A stretch of 18,534 nucleotides of DNA, from the NCBI GenBank assembly GCA_019084435.1, contig JAHRFV010000006.1:1-18534 (forward strand), written 5' to 3'. This document shows positions 8,036 through 16,170 of the stretch, piece after piece; positions within the stretch are counted from its first letter, which is position 1; every line of letters begins with the position of its first letter. Made by a program: the position numbers and the translations under genes. The notes under the pieces were generated by a model that saw nothing but the letters and a program-made list of their open reading frames with translations, did not search any database and had not been told where the DNA came from. This stretch comes from Dethiosulfatibacter sp. GTDB lineage: Bacteria; Bacillota_A; Clostridia; Tissierellales; Dethiosulfatibacteraceae.

Positions 8036-8959
8036 ATGCCGATAGTAATACCAGGTAAATTACCTGCTTTTGAAACACTAAAAGAAGAAAACATTTTCGT
8101 CATGCAGGATTGGAGGGCATACAGTCAGGACATAAGACCACTTGAAGTTTGTATTGTCAATCTCATGCCAACCAAAGAAGAGACTGAAACCCAGCTGATC
8201 AGAATGCTTGCAAACACACCACTGCAAGTCAATCTTCATCTGGTGCATATGGATTCACATGATGCGACCAATACTAAGCAAGAGCACTTGGACAATTTTT
8301 ATAAAACCTTCGAGGAAATCAAACACAGAAAATTTGATGGCATGATTATTACAGGTGCTCCTGTTGAAAGCCTTCCCTATGAAGAGGTTGATTATTGGGA
8401 CGAACTAGTGGAAATTATGAACTACTCGAAAAGCAATGTCTTTAGCACCATCCATCTGTGCTGGGGAGCACAGGCCGCCCTGTACCATCACTATGGCGTA
8501 GAAAGAACAATGATGGATAAGAAGCTTTTTGGCGTGTTTCTCCATGATGTCAAGGATATGAGAACAAGATTGATGAGGGGTTTTGACGAGCAGTTCTACG
8601 CACCCCACTCAAGATACACACAGATTGCCAGAGAAGAGTTTGATAAGGTTCCAAACATCAAAATACTAGCCGAATCAGATAAGGCTGGTGTGCATATTTC
8701 ATCACTCAGAAACAGAAGACAGATTTTTGTTCAGGGACATGGAGAGTATGATAAATACACGCTTAAAAAGGAATATGACAGAGATGTAGCAAAAGGACTG
8801 GAAACAAAAGTACCCGTCAATTATTTCAATGATGATAATCCTGAAAAGGGAGTTTCTATGAAATGGAGAAGCCATTCACAGCTTTTATTCTCCAATTGGT
8901 TGAATTATTGTGTTTATCAGGAAACCCCCTTTGATATCAATGAAATCACTTCGTTTTAA
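8036..8959 (+). CDS. metA: Homoserine O-acetyltransferase (MetA family)
   Basis: A 307-aa MetA-type acyltransferase that activates homoserine for homocysteine synthesis. The catalytic triad is readable: Cys142 in HLCWGAQAA, and His235 and Glu237 in GHGEYD. Residue 111 (TGAPVE) is Glu. In studied MetA enzymes Glu111 gives acetyl-CoA specificity while Gly gives succinyl-CoA, so the product should be O-acetylhomoserine despite the common annotation as a succinyltransferase. This agrees with the sulfhydrylase gene upstream. ATG 8036 has a long purine-rich ribosome site (GGAGAAGGTG, 8021-8030). The 83-bp gap after metY has no terminator, so both genes probably share the SAM-regulated transcript. 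The gap holds a small ACGTAT/ATACGT inverted repeat (7970-7975 and 7991-7996) of unknown meaning. Confidence 0.96.
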   Translation: MPIVIPGKLPAFETLKEENIFVMQDWRAYSQDIRPLEVCIVNLMPTKEETETQLIRMLANTPLQVNLHLVHMDSHDATNTKQEHLDNFYKTFEEIKHRKFDGMIITGAPVESLPYEEVDYWDELVEIMNYSKSNVFSTIHLCWGAQAALYHHYGVERTMMDKKLFGVFLHDVKDMRTRLMRGFDEQFYAPHSRYTQIAREEFDKVPNIKILAESDKAGVHISSLRNRRQIFVQGHGEYDKYTLKKEYDRDVAKGLETKVPVNYFNDDNPEKGVSMKWRSHSQLLFSNWLNYCVYQETPFDINEITSF

Positions 8960-8999
8960 AAGATTTTAAAACATTGTGTTTAAATCTGTGAGATAGTTG

Positions 9000-9008
9000 T
9001 GATATAAT
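9000..9008 (+). promoter_or_regulatory. Extended -10 promoter of the gcv operon
   Basis: TGATATAAT is an extended -10 box (TG, one base, then perfect TATAAT at 9003-9008). A weak -35-like TTTAAA lies at 8979-8984 with an 18-bp spacer. Transcription would start near 9015, just before the glycine riboswitch. An imperfect AT-rich hairpin (8961-8987) after metA overlaps the -35 region and lacks a T-run. Confidence 0.65.
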
Positions 9009-9029
9009 GTTTGTAATGAAATATCCGTT

Positions 9030-9217
9030 GAAGATTGTGTGAGATATCTTAGATGATAGCCGAAGGTGAAATATTGATTATTGCCCATAATCCGTAGAAA
9101 CTCTCAGGCACGAGAATCGCAATCAGATGGAACTCTGAAGAGACCGTTTGTGGTCATAACGGCACCGAAGGAGAAATTGCTCAGCAAGAAGCTCTCAGGT
9201 AAAAAAGACAGAGATTG
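9030..9217 (+). promoter_or_regulatory. Tandem glycine riboswitch (two aptamers)
   Basis: Two glycine aptamers in series. Aptamer 1 has P1 GATTGTG (9033-9039) with CGCAATC (9118-9124), GCCGAAGG (9059-9066) and CTCTCAGGCA (9101-9110). Aptamer 2 has P1 CTCTG (9133-9137) with CAGAG (9209-9213), GCACCGAAGGAG (9162-9173) and CTCTCAGGTA (9192-9201). The 3' strand of the second P1 overlaps the terminator stem by two bases, so glycine binding should prevent termination. The target is the glycine cleavage operon, as in Bacillus. Confidence 0.95.
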
Positions 9218-9243
9218 TATGGCACAAGCATACAATCTTTTTT
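9212..9243 (+). terminator. Glycine riboswitch terminator
   Basis: A 10-bp perfect stem, AGATTGTATG (9212-9221) with CATACAATCT (9229-9238), 7-nt loop, then a T-run to 9243. It lies between the second aptamer and gcvT. Its 5' arm nearly repeats the 5' arm of aptamer 1 P1 (9032-9041). Confidence 0.9.
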
Positions 9244-9276
9244 AATTGTTTAAATAATAACGAGGAGTTGAATGTA

Positions 9277-10407
9277 ATGGATGGCTTAAAGAAAACACCT
9301 CTGCATACATCCCATATCAAGCTGGGAGCGAAAATGGTCGAGTTTGGCGGATGGGAAATGCCCATACAATATTCCAATATCACAGAAGAGCACCATGCTG
9401 TGAGAAATAGTGTTGGTCTGTTTGATGTATCTCACATGGGAGAGGTTATCATAACGGGAGAGGAATCTGAAAAATTTATTAACTATTTGATTACAAATGA
9501 TGTAAAATTATTAGGAGACAATGAAATCCAATATGCCATGATGTGCTATGAAAACGGGGGTATTGTAGACGATCTGCTGGTATATAAAAAATATACCAAT
9601 CACTATCTGTTGATCATAAACGCGGGAAATATCGAAAAGGATTTGGACTGGATGCAACAAGTGGCTGAAGAAACAAATATGAACATCAGCATCTCTGATG
9701 AATCACCTATAACGGCAGAAGTGGCTCTTCAAGGACCATTTGCCGAGAAACTGCTGCAAGAGCATGTTGACATTGATTTGTCCAAGCTGCCCTTTTTCAC
9801 CTTTGCAGAGAAAGTTAAAATGTTCGGCGCAGATTGCTTGATATCCAGGACTGGCTATACAGGAGAGGACGGGTTCGAAATCTACACAGACAATAGCAAT
9901 ATTGAAAATATATGGAACAAGCTATTGGAAAATGGCAGTAAGTACAACATCCTGCCATGCGGTCTTGGAGCACGTGATACACTAAGATTTGAAGCAAACC
10001 TTCCACTGTATGGACATGAGTTGACAGAAAATATTTCTCCACTGGAAGCAGGTTACGGATTTTGTGTGAAGCTTGACAAGGATGATTTCAAAGGGAAAGC
10101 TGCTCTAAAAGCACAAAAGGAAGACAGTTTAAAGAGAAAAATCGTAGGATTTGAGTTGATTGAAAAAGGTATCGCCCGGGCGGATTATATGGTGACCGAC
10201 GAAATGGGTCAGGAAATCGGACACGTCACAACAGGCTATAAATCACCAACTCTTGACAAAGCGTTGGGTTTGGCGTTGATATCATCAGAACATGCAGGTA
10301 TTGGCAAAGAAATCTATATACAGATTCGAAATAAAACCTTGAAAGCTATTCTCGTTTCAAGAAAATTTCTTAATAAAAATTATAAAAAACAGGAGGATCA
10401 GAAATGA
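9277..10407 (+). CDS. gcvT: Glycine cleavage system T-protein (aminomethyltransferase)
   Basis: T-protein (376 aa, normal length) transfers the methylene carbon from aminomethyl-lipoyl GcvH to tetrahydrofolate and releases ammonia. Motifs are TPLHTSHIKLGAKMVEFGGWEMPIQY at the N-terminus (in overlapping blocks), VGLFDVSHMGE, NGGIVDDLLVY, LQGPFAEK, SRTGYTGEDGFE, GLGARDTLRFEA and GYGFCVKLDK. The start is ATG 9277 with GAGGAG at 9262-9267; an upstream in-frame TTG at 9268 directly abuts that ribosome site and is rejected. It is the first gene after the glycine riboswitch and overlaps gcvH by 4 bp (ATGA), giving translational coupling. Confidence 0.97.
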   Translation: MDGLKKTPLHTSHIKLGAKMVEFGGWEMPIQYSNITEEHHAVRNSVGLFDVSHMGEVIITGEESEKFINYLITNDVKLLGDNEIQYAMMCYENGGIVDDLLVYKKYTNHYLLIINAGNIEKDLDWMQQVAEETNMNISISDESPITAEVALQGPFAEKLLQEHVDIDLSKLPFFTFAEKVKMFGADCLISRTGYTGEDGFEIYTDNSNIENIWNKLLENGSKYNILPCGLGARDTLRFEANLPLYGHELTENISPLEAGYGFCVKLDKDDFKGKAALKAQKEDSLKRKIVGFELIEKGIARADYMVTDEMGQEIGHVTTGYKSPTLDKALGLALISSEHAGIGKEIYIQIRNKTLKAILVSRKFLNKNYKKQEDQK

Positions 10408-10787
10408 AGATATTAGAAGGAATATACTATGCGAAAAGCCATGAATGGCTGAGAATCGAAGATGAAGAGGCTTATGTCGGTATCAGTGATTTTGCCCAGC
10501 ATGAATTAGGTGACATTGTTTTTGTTGATTTACCATCGGTGGGAGATGAGTTTGACGCTCAGGATTCATTCGGCGCTGTAGAATCAGTCAAAGCAGCAAG
10601 CGATATCTACATGCCCGTATCAGGTGTTATCCTGGCCGTGAATGAAGCTCTGGAGGAAAGCCCAGAATTGATCAATGAAGATGCCTATGAAAATTGGATC
10701 ATTAAAATCAAGATAACAGATGAATCGGATATAGAGGTTCTTATGAATTCGGTTCAATATGAGGAGCATATTCAAGAGGAGGAATAA
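10404..10787 (+). CDS. gcvH: Glycine cleavage system H-protein
   Basis: The lipoyl carrier of the glycine cleavage system, 127 aa. The lipoyl domain is complete, with the modified lysine expected at Lys63 in GAVESVKAASDIY. The family's SHEWLR, VGISDFAQHELGDIVFVDLP (partly) and PVSG blocks are also present. AGGAGG at 10391-10396 is 7 bp before ATG 10404, which overlaps the gcvT stop. It shuttles the aminomethyl group between the GcvPA/PB decarboxylase and GcvT. A lipoamide dehydrogenase and a lipoylation enzyme are needed for activity and are not encoded in the window. Confidence 0.97.
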   Translation: MKILEGIYYAKSHEWLRIEDEEAYVGISDFAQHELGDIVFVDLPSVGDEFDAQDSFGAVESVKAASDIYMPVSGVILAVNEALEESPELINEDAYENWIIKIKITDESDIEVLMNSVQYEEHIQEEE

Positions 10788-10788
10788 G

Positions 10789-12129
10789 ATGAACAGGTAC
10801 ATCCCCTTAACACATGAAGATCAGGAAACTATGCTGGGGAAAATTGGTGTTAAGAGCATTGATGATTTATTCAGTGATATTCCTGAGGCCATAAAATTAA
10901 ATCGTAAATTGGATATCAATGATTCTTACAGCGAGATGGAAGTCAGAAAGATAATGAAAAAACTCAGCGATCAAAATAACAATCTGGATGATTATGCCAG
11001 TTTTTTAGGTGCCGGTTCCTATGACCATTATATTCCCTCGGTTGTCAGACACATTGTATCGAGATCTGAGTTTTATACATCCTATACCCCTTACCAACCT
11101 GAAGTAAGTCAGGGAACACTTCAGTATATATTTGAATTCCAAAGCATGATGGCTGAACTGACTCGAATGGATGTCATCAACGCATCCATGTATGATGGTG
11201 CAACGGCAACAGCTGAGGCAGCTATCATGGCAATCAGAGTCAACAATAGAAGCAAGGTTGCGGTGTCAGCTACTATACATCCGGAAACCTTGAAGGTGCT
11301 TGAAACCTACTGTCATTTCAGGGAGATAGAATTAATAAAAATTCCTGAAACAGATGGGAAGACAGACCTTGAGAGTCTGAAACTGATAGATTCGGATACG
11401 TCAGCAGTCATTATTCAAAATCCGAATTTTTACGGAATAATTGAAGACATTGCTCAAATAGAAAAAGCGACTCATGATAATAAGAGTTTGCTGATAATGA
11501 GTGTAGATCCAATCAGCTTGGGGATTGTCAAGTCACCAGGTGAATACGGAGCTGACATTGTTGTGGGTGAAGGACAAAGCCTTGGAATCCCTCAAAATTT
11601 CGGGGGACCTTATCTTGGATTTATCGGCGCTACTGAAAAACTTATGAGAAAAATGCCAGGAAGGATATGCGGATTGACAAATGATGTGGATGGCAAGCAG
11701 GGATTTGTGTTGACATTGCAGGCTAGAGAACAGCACATCAGAAGAGAAAAAGCCACTTCCAATATCTGTTCCAACCAGAGCCTGTGTGCATTGATGGCTG
11801 TCGTTTATCTGTCAGTCATGGGTCGTGAGGGCATAGTAGATGTGGCGAAGCAATGTATATCAAAAGCCAACTATGCTATGGAAAAACTGCTTGAGACCAA
11901 TAAATTCAAAAGGGTTTATTCCGGACCGATATTCAAGGAGTTTGTTCTGGAGACTACGTTGGATACTGATAAGATTGAAAAAGCTCTATACGATGAAAAA
12001 ATAATCGGACCGCTTGATTTGTCCCGATTTAATAAGAATAAGAAAAATCAGCTATTGTTCACAGTGACTGAAAAAAGAACCAAAGAAGAGATTGATAAAA
12101 TGGTTGATATCATCAAGGAGGTGCAGTGA
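10789..12129 (+). CDS. gcvPA: Glycine dehydrogenase (decarboxylating) subunit 1
   Basis: N-terminal half of the two-subunit P-protein, 446 aa. It forms a heterodimer with GcvPB that decarboxylates glycine and loads the aminomethyl group onto lipoyl GcvH. Recognisable blocks are [13 protein letters not shown] at the start, [60 protein letters not shown] and [18 protein letters not shown]. The start is ATG 10789, with AGGAGG at 10777-10782 and the gcvH stop 1 bp upstream; the in-frame ATG at 10759 lies inside gcvH. This subunit lacks the PLP lysine, as expected for the split form found in Gram-positives and other lineages. Confidence 0.97.
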   Translation: MNRYIPLTHEDQETMLGKIGVKSIDDLFSDIPEAIKLNRKLDINDSYSEMEVRKIMKKLSDQNNNLDDYASFLGAGSYDHYIPSVVRHIVSRSEFYTSYTPYQPEVSQGTLQYIFEFQSMMAELTRMDVINASMYDGATATAEAAIMAIRVNNRSKVAVSATIHPETLKVLETYCHFREIELIKIPETDGKTDLESLKLIDSDTSAVIIQNPNFYGIIEDIAQIEKATHDNKSLLIMSVDPISLGIVKSPGEYGADIVVGEGQSLGIPQNFGGPYLGFIGATEKLMRKMPGRICGLTNDVDGKQGFVLTLQAREQHIRREKATSNICSNQSLCALMAVVYLSVMGREGIVDVAKQCISKANYAMEKLLETNKFKRVYSGPIFKEFVLETTLDTDKIEKALYDEKIIGPLDLSRFNKNKKNQLLFTVTEKRTKEEIDKMVDIIKEVQ

Positions 12130-13583
12130 TGAAAAATTATGACAAATTGATCATCGATCTTTCGAAAAAAGGAAGAAAAGCTTATGCCCTGCCTGACAAT
12201 GATGTTGATGCAAAACCATTAGACGATTACCTTCCAAAAGAACTTCAGAGAACAACAGAGCCTTATTTGCCCGAGGTTTATGAGGTTGATGTGATTAGAC
12301 ATTATACCAATCTGTCAAACAAAAACTATGGCGTTGACACAGGATTTTATCCATTGGGTTCGTGTACCATGAAATACAACCCTAAAATAAATGAAGACAT
12401 GGCTTCGTTGGACGGATTTACTAAACTACACCCTTACCAGAATGAAAACACCGTACAGGGATCACTGGCTCTACTATATGATCTAGGTAAAAAGCTTTCG
12501 GAAATAACAGGGATGGACGGATTCTCCTTGCAACCGGCTGCCGGAGCCCAGGGCGAACTGACAGGGCTGATGATCATCAAGAAGTATCATGAGGACAGGA
12601 ATGACACAAAGAGAAGAAAAATAATTGTGCCTGATTCATCACATGGCACTAATCCCGCCACAGTCACAGCTGTTGGATATGATATCATAGAAATAAAGTC
12701 TGACAAGAATGGTGGCGTTGACATGGAGGCATTGAAAGCGGTTTTAAACGACGAAACCGCAGGACTGATGCTGACCAATCCTTCGACCCTTGGATTGTTT
12801 GAGAGAAATATTGCTGAAATCTCAAGGCTTGTTCACGAAGCAGGCGGACTTGTCTATTACGATGGAGCAAATCTGAATGCCATCATGGGCATTGCGAGAC
12901 CTGGCGATATGGGATTTGATATAGTGCATCTGAACCTTCACAAGACCTTCACGACGCCTCATGGCGGTGGAGGACCAGGAGCGGGACCTGTTGGGGTAAG
13001 AGCTGATTTGGTGGATTACCTTCCTTATCCAACTGTTGAAAAAAAGGAAGATTCCTATTACTTAGACCACGACCGTCCGAAATCAATTGGAAGAATAATG
13101 GGCTTCTATGGCCAGTTTGGTGTACTTGTGAGAGCTTACACTTATATATTGACCATGGGAGCGGAAGGGCTAAAACGTGTTAGTGAAGCGGCTGTTTTGA
13201 ATGCGAATTACTTGCAGAGTCAGCTAAAAGACCACTTCAAACTTCCGATTGATACAATATGCAAGCATGAGTTTGTCCTATCGGGAACAGATGGAATTTC
13301 TAAATATAGAACCTTAGATATGGCAAAGAGAATGCTTGATTACGGCATCCATCCACCGACAATCTATTTTCCACTCATTATAGATGAGGCAATGATGATA
13401 GAACCTACAGAAACAGAGACCCTTGAGACATTGGACCACTTCATTGATATTATGATGAAGATAAAAAAAGAAGGGGAAGAAAACCCAGAATTGCTTCATA
13501 ATGCACCTATAAGCACAGTTGTTAGGCGTCTGGATGAGGTAAAGGCAGCAAGAAAGCCGATAGTGAAGTGGAGCAGAGAATAA
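12129..13583 (+). CDS. gcvPB: Glycine dehydrogenase (decarboxylating) subunit 2
   Basis: C-terminal, PLP-binding half of the P-protein, 484 aa. Visible are [49 protein letters not shown] and [19 protein letters not shown] with the PLP lysine at Lys272. The start is ATG 12129, 7 bp after AAGGAGG (12115-12121), sharing one base with the gcvPA stop (TGATG); a GTG at 12126 is only 4 bp from the ribosome site. It is the last gene of the riboswitch-controlled operon, closed by the hairpin at 13600-13634. Confidence 0.97.
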   Translation: MKNYDKLIIDLSKKGRKAYALPDNDVDAKPLDDYLPKELQRTTEPYLPEVYEVDVIRHYTNLSNKNYGVDTGFYPLGSCTMKYNPKINEDMASLDGFTKLHPYQNENTVQGSLALLYDLGKKLSEITGMDGFSLQPAAGAQGELTGLMIIKKYHEDRNDTKRRKIIVPDSSHGTNPATVTAVGYDIIEIKSDKNGGVDMEALKAVLNDETAGLMLTNPSTLGLFERNIAEISRLVHEAGGLVYYDGANLNAIMGIARPGDMGFDIVHLNLHKTFTTPHGGGGPGAGPVGVRADLVDYLPYPTVEKKEDSYYLDHDRPKSIGRIMGFYGQFGVLVRAYTYILTMGAEGLKRVSEAAVLNANYLQSQLKDHFKLPIDTICKHEFVLSGTDGISKYRTLDMAKRMLDYGIHPPTIYFPLIIDEAMMIEPTETETLETLDHFIDIMMKIKKEGEENPELLHNAPISTVVRRLDEVKAARKPIVKWSRE

Positions 13584-13599
13584 GAAGATATTAAATCGT

Positions 13600-13634
13600 A
13601 CAAGCCGTTGGGATCAACCCAGCGGCTTGTTTTT
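13600..13634 (+). terminator. gcv operon terminator, overlapping the opposing gene's 3' end
   Basis: A strong hairpin: CAAGCCG (13601-13607) with CGGCTTG (13623-13629), one T-G wobble, TGGG (13609-13612) with CCCA (13618-13621), 5-nt loop, then TTTTT. The stop codon and last codons of the convergent minus-strand gene lie inside it. On the minus strand the run after the stem is not T-rich, so termination in that direction should be weaker. Confidence 0.9.
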
Positions 13635-14675
13635 ACGGTTTCGTTTAATCATATAGATTATAAATGAGAAGAATATTGCTATTGCTACGATTATAGGTCC
13701 TAGATACATGAGCAGAAACATAGTGCCATAGGTAAATCTGAATAGGAGCATCACAGGTAGAAGTAGCAATAAAAACAGAGTGCCCCTTAGTCTGTGCTTT
13801 TTTCTGATTAATAAGCCTGTAATTAGAACCACAACGAGTACAGACAAAGCAATGCCATTATGAAGGGATCGATTATTGGTGAAAAAAATCAGACCGGTTT
13901 TATCCACATAATTGAAGAACCACTCCTCATCGGGAATTTGTTCCAATGAGCCTTGATATAAGGTCGGTGACATCTTCTCAAGAGGCATATTGGTATAGAG
14001 TTCAAATTTATCTGATGGAAATTCAATAGCCATGTTGACCCTGGCATTTCCATTCCAGAAGCTGGCAGGCGTCAGATAATACAACTGGGTATATACATCA
14101 TTGACCACATCATCGTAGGAATAGTAGCCAGAGCTCGATTTATACAACATTTTTAGTTCCTTGGTTTCACCTTTAGGGATATCGATTGTGAATTGGAAAC
14201 CCTCTTTTGACCATCCAGAATAGAAATCCCAATAACTGAAATCATGTTCAAGTGTTCTGAGACCGATGGGGTCTATGCTGGCTTTCTCCAATGAAACTTC
14301 CCAATTTTCAGGTAGTTTATCAGCCTTTTTCATGACGAAATCTGTAATCTGGACACCATCAAAGAAGATGGAGATTTCCTCTTCTTCAAGATAGGGTGCA
14401 ATAAAAAGCAAATCAATTATTGAGACTTCCCTGGTTTCGTTCTTCAGATGATAGATTACTTCCACTTCCGCATTTCTACTTCGGGTATCACTTATCCGGA
14501 AGGTAATCCATTCCTCAACAAGAGACATACCTGTATTGTCATCAAACAACAGTGCATTATCACTTGGTCTTTGGTAAGGCGCGGCGGAGTTGGCGTAGGT
14601 TAGGATACCAGTAGCCATCACTATAATCACGATAAAAAATATCAATACCCTTGTCTTTATAATTGTAGATTTCAT
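13614..14675 (-). CDS. Exported/membrane protein of unknown function
   Basis: A 353-aa protein I do not recognise. It has an N-terminal hydrophobic segment (about residues 9-28) that reads as a signal peptide or anchor. A soluble, aromatic- and acid-rich region follows (30-270), rich in alternating beta-type patterns such as AEVEVIYHLKNETREVSI, an IPKGETKEL stretch and YYLTPASFWNGNARV. Three membrane segments come near the end (about 275-290, 299-315 and 320-342), with a basic tail. The large domain should face outside the cell. ATG at 14675 overlaps the stop of the MFS gene by 4 bp (ATGA), so translation is coupled and a joint role at the envelope is likely. Its last codons lie within the gcv terminator hairpin. 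Confidence 0.8.
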   Translation of the reverse strand: MKSTIIKTRVLIFFIVIIVMATGILTYANSAAPYQRPSDNALLFDDNTGMSLVEEWITFRISDTRSRNAEVEVIYHLKNETREVSIIDLLFIAPYLEEEEISIFFDGVQITDFVMKKADKLPENWEVSLEKASIDPIGLRTLEHDFSYWDFYSGWSKEGFQFTIDIPKGETKELKMLYKSSSGYYSYDDVVNDVYTQLYYLTPASFWNGNARVNMAIEFPSDKFELYTNMPLEKMSPTLYQGSLEQIPDEEWFFNYVDKTGLIFFTNNRSLHNGIALSVLVVVLITGLLIRKKHRLRGTLFLLLLLPVMLLFRFTYGTMFLLMYLGPIIVAIAIFFSFIIYMIKRNRKNKPLG

Positions 14676-15952
14676 ACATCCATCTCCCTTACATTAGTCA
14701 GTCCCGGATCTAGCGCTTCTTCAGGGGCTCTGGTCAAAAATACTGCAGTCGCTACAATAATCATTATAGCAGAAAACATAAACAGATGATAATAAGGCAC
14801 GATTTCAAGGAACGCACCTGCGGCGAACACACCTATAGGAGCAATAATCTGCATGCTAAATGAATAGGCTGAAAGTACCCTTGCCCTCAATTCATTGGGA
14901 ATCATAAGCTGCATATTTGTTTGTATACTGGTTCTCAGAAAAGCGTTTGATACACCGAATCCAATCAATAGAACCACAAACAAACTGAAGAGTAGATTAG
15001 AAGCGACTTGAAGTGCTTCAGAAACAATGGGATAGAAAAACACACCAATTACGGTGAATATGACGGCCTCTGCTATCAAGCCATAGGTGACTATCTGTTT
15101 TTTACCGAGCTTGCCGGATATAACTGAAAGTCCGATATTACCTAACAGAATACCAACCATGATAGATGATTGCAAAACACCAAACTGAGTGTCAGAAAAC
15201 CCGATTCCTTCAATAAAAATATAGGGTAGCAGTACGCTGATGGATGCGATGCCGAAAAAATTGACTACAGCAGCGAAAGTAATGAGATAATTGATGCCTC
15301 TTGATTTTCTCAGAAAGGAAAAGCCTTGAAGGATGTCTTTTTTAGTTTTTGCAAAGCTAAGTCTGCTTGATTTTTCAAGATGTGGCTTATACTCTATAAA
15401 CAGCTCGCTCATAGCAGAAAGCAGGAAGGATACACCATCTATTATAAACACTATTCTGATTCCTGCCAAACCGAAAATGGCAGCACCAATAATGGGACCC
15501 GCAATGAATGTGGCACTGTCAATACTCCCTATTATGGAGTTGCCTTTCAATAACTTATCCTTGTCAACAATTTCAGGAACCATGGCGGCTGTTGCTGTGT
15601 CAAAGATAGAAAAAAAACTGGACAGAAAAACCTGACAGATGAATAGCAATGGTATGGATAAATCACCGTTGACAATGGTAAATGCCAGAAATAACGATGT
15701 CAAACCGCTAAAAACATCCATCATAATCATAATATTTTTACGATTGAAATTATCTCCCAAAACCCCACCCAAAGGCATGAGAAAGATTTGGGGCAACAGC
15801 TGTGCGAAAGCATACGTCCCCATCATCAGACCTGATCCTGTGGTCCTTAGTATATACAAAGGTATGGCTACATTTTGAATACCGCTTCCCAACAATGAAA
15901 TCATTCTACCTGTTGCAAACAGGGTAAAATTAGTGTTTATCAGTCGTTTCAT
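14672..15952 (-). CDS. MFS transporter (MFS_3 / enterobactin-exporter-like family)
   Basis: A 426-aa major facilitator with about 12 membrane segments. The N-terminus (FTLFATGRMISLLGSG, then IPLYILRTTGS) and the loop 2-3 motif GGVLGDNFNRKNIM (near residues 62-74, motif A with Asp and Arg-Lys) fit the MFS_3 group of multidrug and macrolide-type effluxers. Proton-driven export of a small amphipathic compound is the general role of the family; the actual substrate is unknown. AGAGGGGG (15956-15963) precedes the ATG, and a good sigma-A promoter with a palindrome over its -10 lies upstream at 16005-16033, suggesting control by a local or distant repressor. It is co-transcribed with the unknown membrane protein downstream. 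Confidence 0.88.
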   Translation of the reverse strand: MKRLINTNFTLFATGRMISLLGSGIQNVAIPLYILRTTGSGLMMGTYAFAQLLPQIFLMPLGGVLGDNFNRKNIMIMMDVFSGLTSLFLAFTIVNGDLSIPLLFICQVFLSSFFSIFDTATAAMVPEIVDKDKLLKGNSIIGSIDSATFIAGPIIGAAIFGLAGIRIVFIIDGVSFLLSAMSELFIEYKPHLEKSSRLSFAKTKKDILQGFSFLRKSRGINYLITFAAVVNFFGIASISVLLPYIFIEGIGFSDTQFGVLQSSIMVGILLGNIGLSVISGKLGKKQIVTYGLIAEAVIFTVIGVFFYPIVSEALQVASNLLFSLFVVLLIGFGVSNAFLRTSIQTNMQLMIPNELRARVLSAYSFSMQIIAPIGVFAAGAFLEIVPYYHLFMFSAIMIIVATAVFLTRAPEEALDPGLTNVREMDV

Positions 15953-16004
15953 TTTCCCCCTCTTAAAGCCATTATTCAGTTATTTAGTGAATCATATTTT
16001 AATC

Positions 16005-16033
16005 ATTGTATACAATAGATACCACCATGTCAA
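16005..16033 (-). promoter_or_regulatory. Sigma-A promoter of the MFS operon
   Basis: On the minus strand, TTGACA (16033-16028) and TACAAT (16010-16005) are separated by 17 bp, pointing at the MFS gene about 50 bp away. The -10 box is embedded in the perfect palindrome ATTGTATACAAT (16005-16016), a candidate operator. Confidence 0.7.
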
Positions 16034-16103
16034 TTAAGTAAAGAAATTATGATATTTATTTAATATTTATAAGGTTCATACGAATTTATGTTAATTAAGT
16101 AAA
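16027..16103. repeat. Pair of 16-bp direct repeats upstream of the MFS gene
   Basis: ATGTCAATTAAGTAAA (16027-16042) and ATGTTAATTAAGTAAA (16088-16103) match at 15 of 16 bases and lie 61 bp apart. The first overlaps the -35 of the MFS promoter on the other strand; the second, with T for C, keeps only TTAACA there. They could be binding sites for one regulator, or a duplicated promoter part. The rest of the 218-bp gap (15953-16170) is AT-rich; no gene or terminator was seen. Confidence 0.6.
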
Positions 16104-16170
16104 TAATTTGAAACGGATTGAAATAGAGACAAGACAATGTATTAGAGGGTTATTCATAGTTTATATAATT

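Noticed and set aside
8961..8987. Terminator after metA
   Set aside because: The AT-rich repeat needs two bulges and has no T-run; it is at best a weak terminator.
12685..12870. Minus-strand open frame within gcvPB
   Set aside because: A shadow of a strongly conserved gene, with no ribosome site and no recognisable protein; the same applies to the other short antisense frames inside the hut, met, gcv and ABC genes.
15333..15878. Two plus-strand open frames antisense to the MFS gene
   Set aside because: Translations are low-complexity mirror images of membrane-segment codons, with no homology or start signals.
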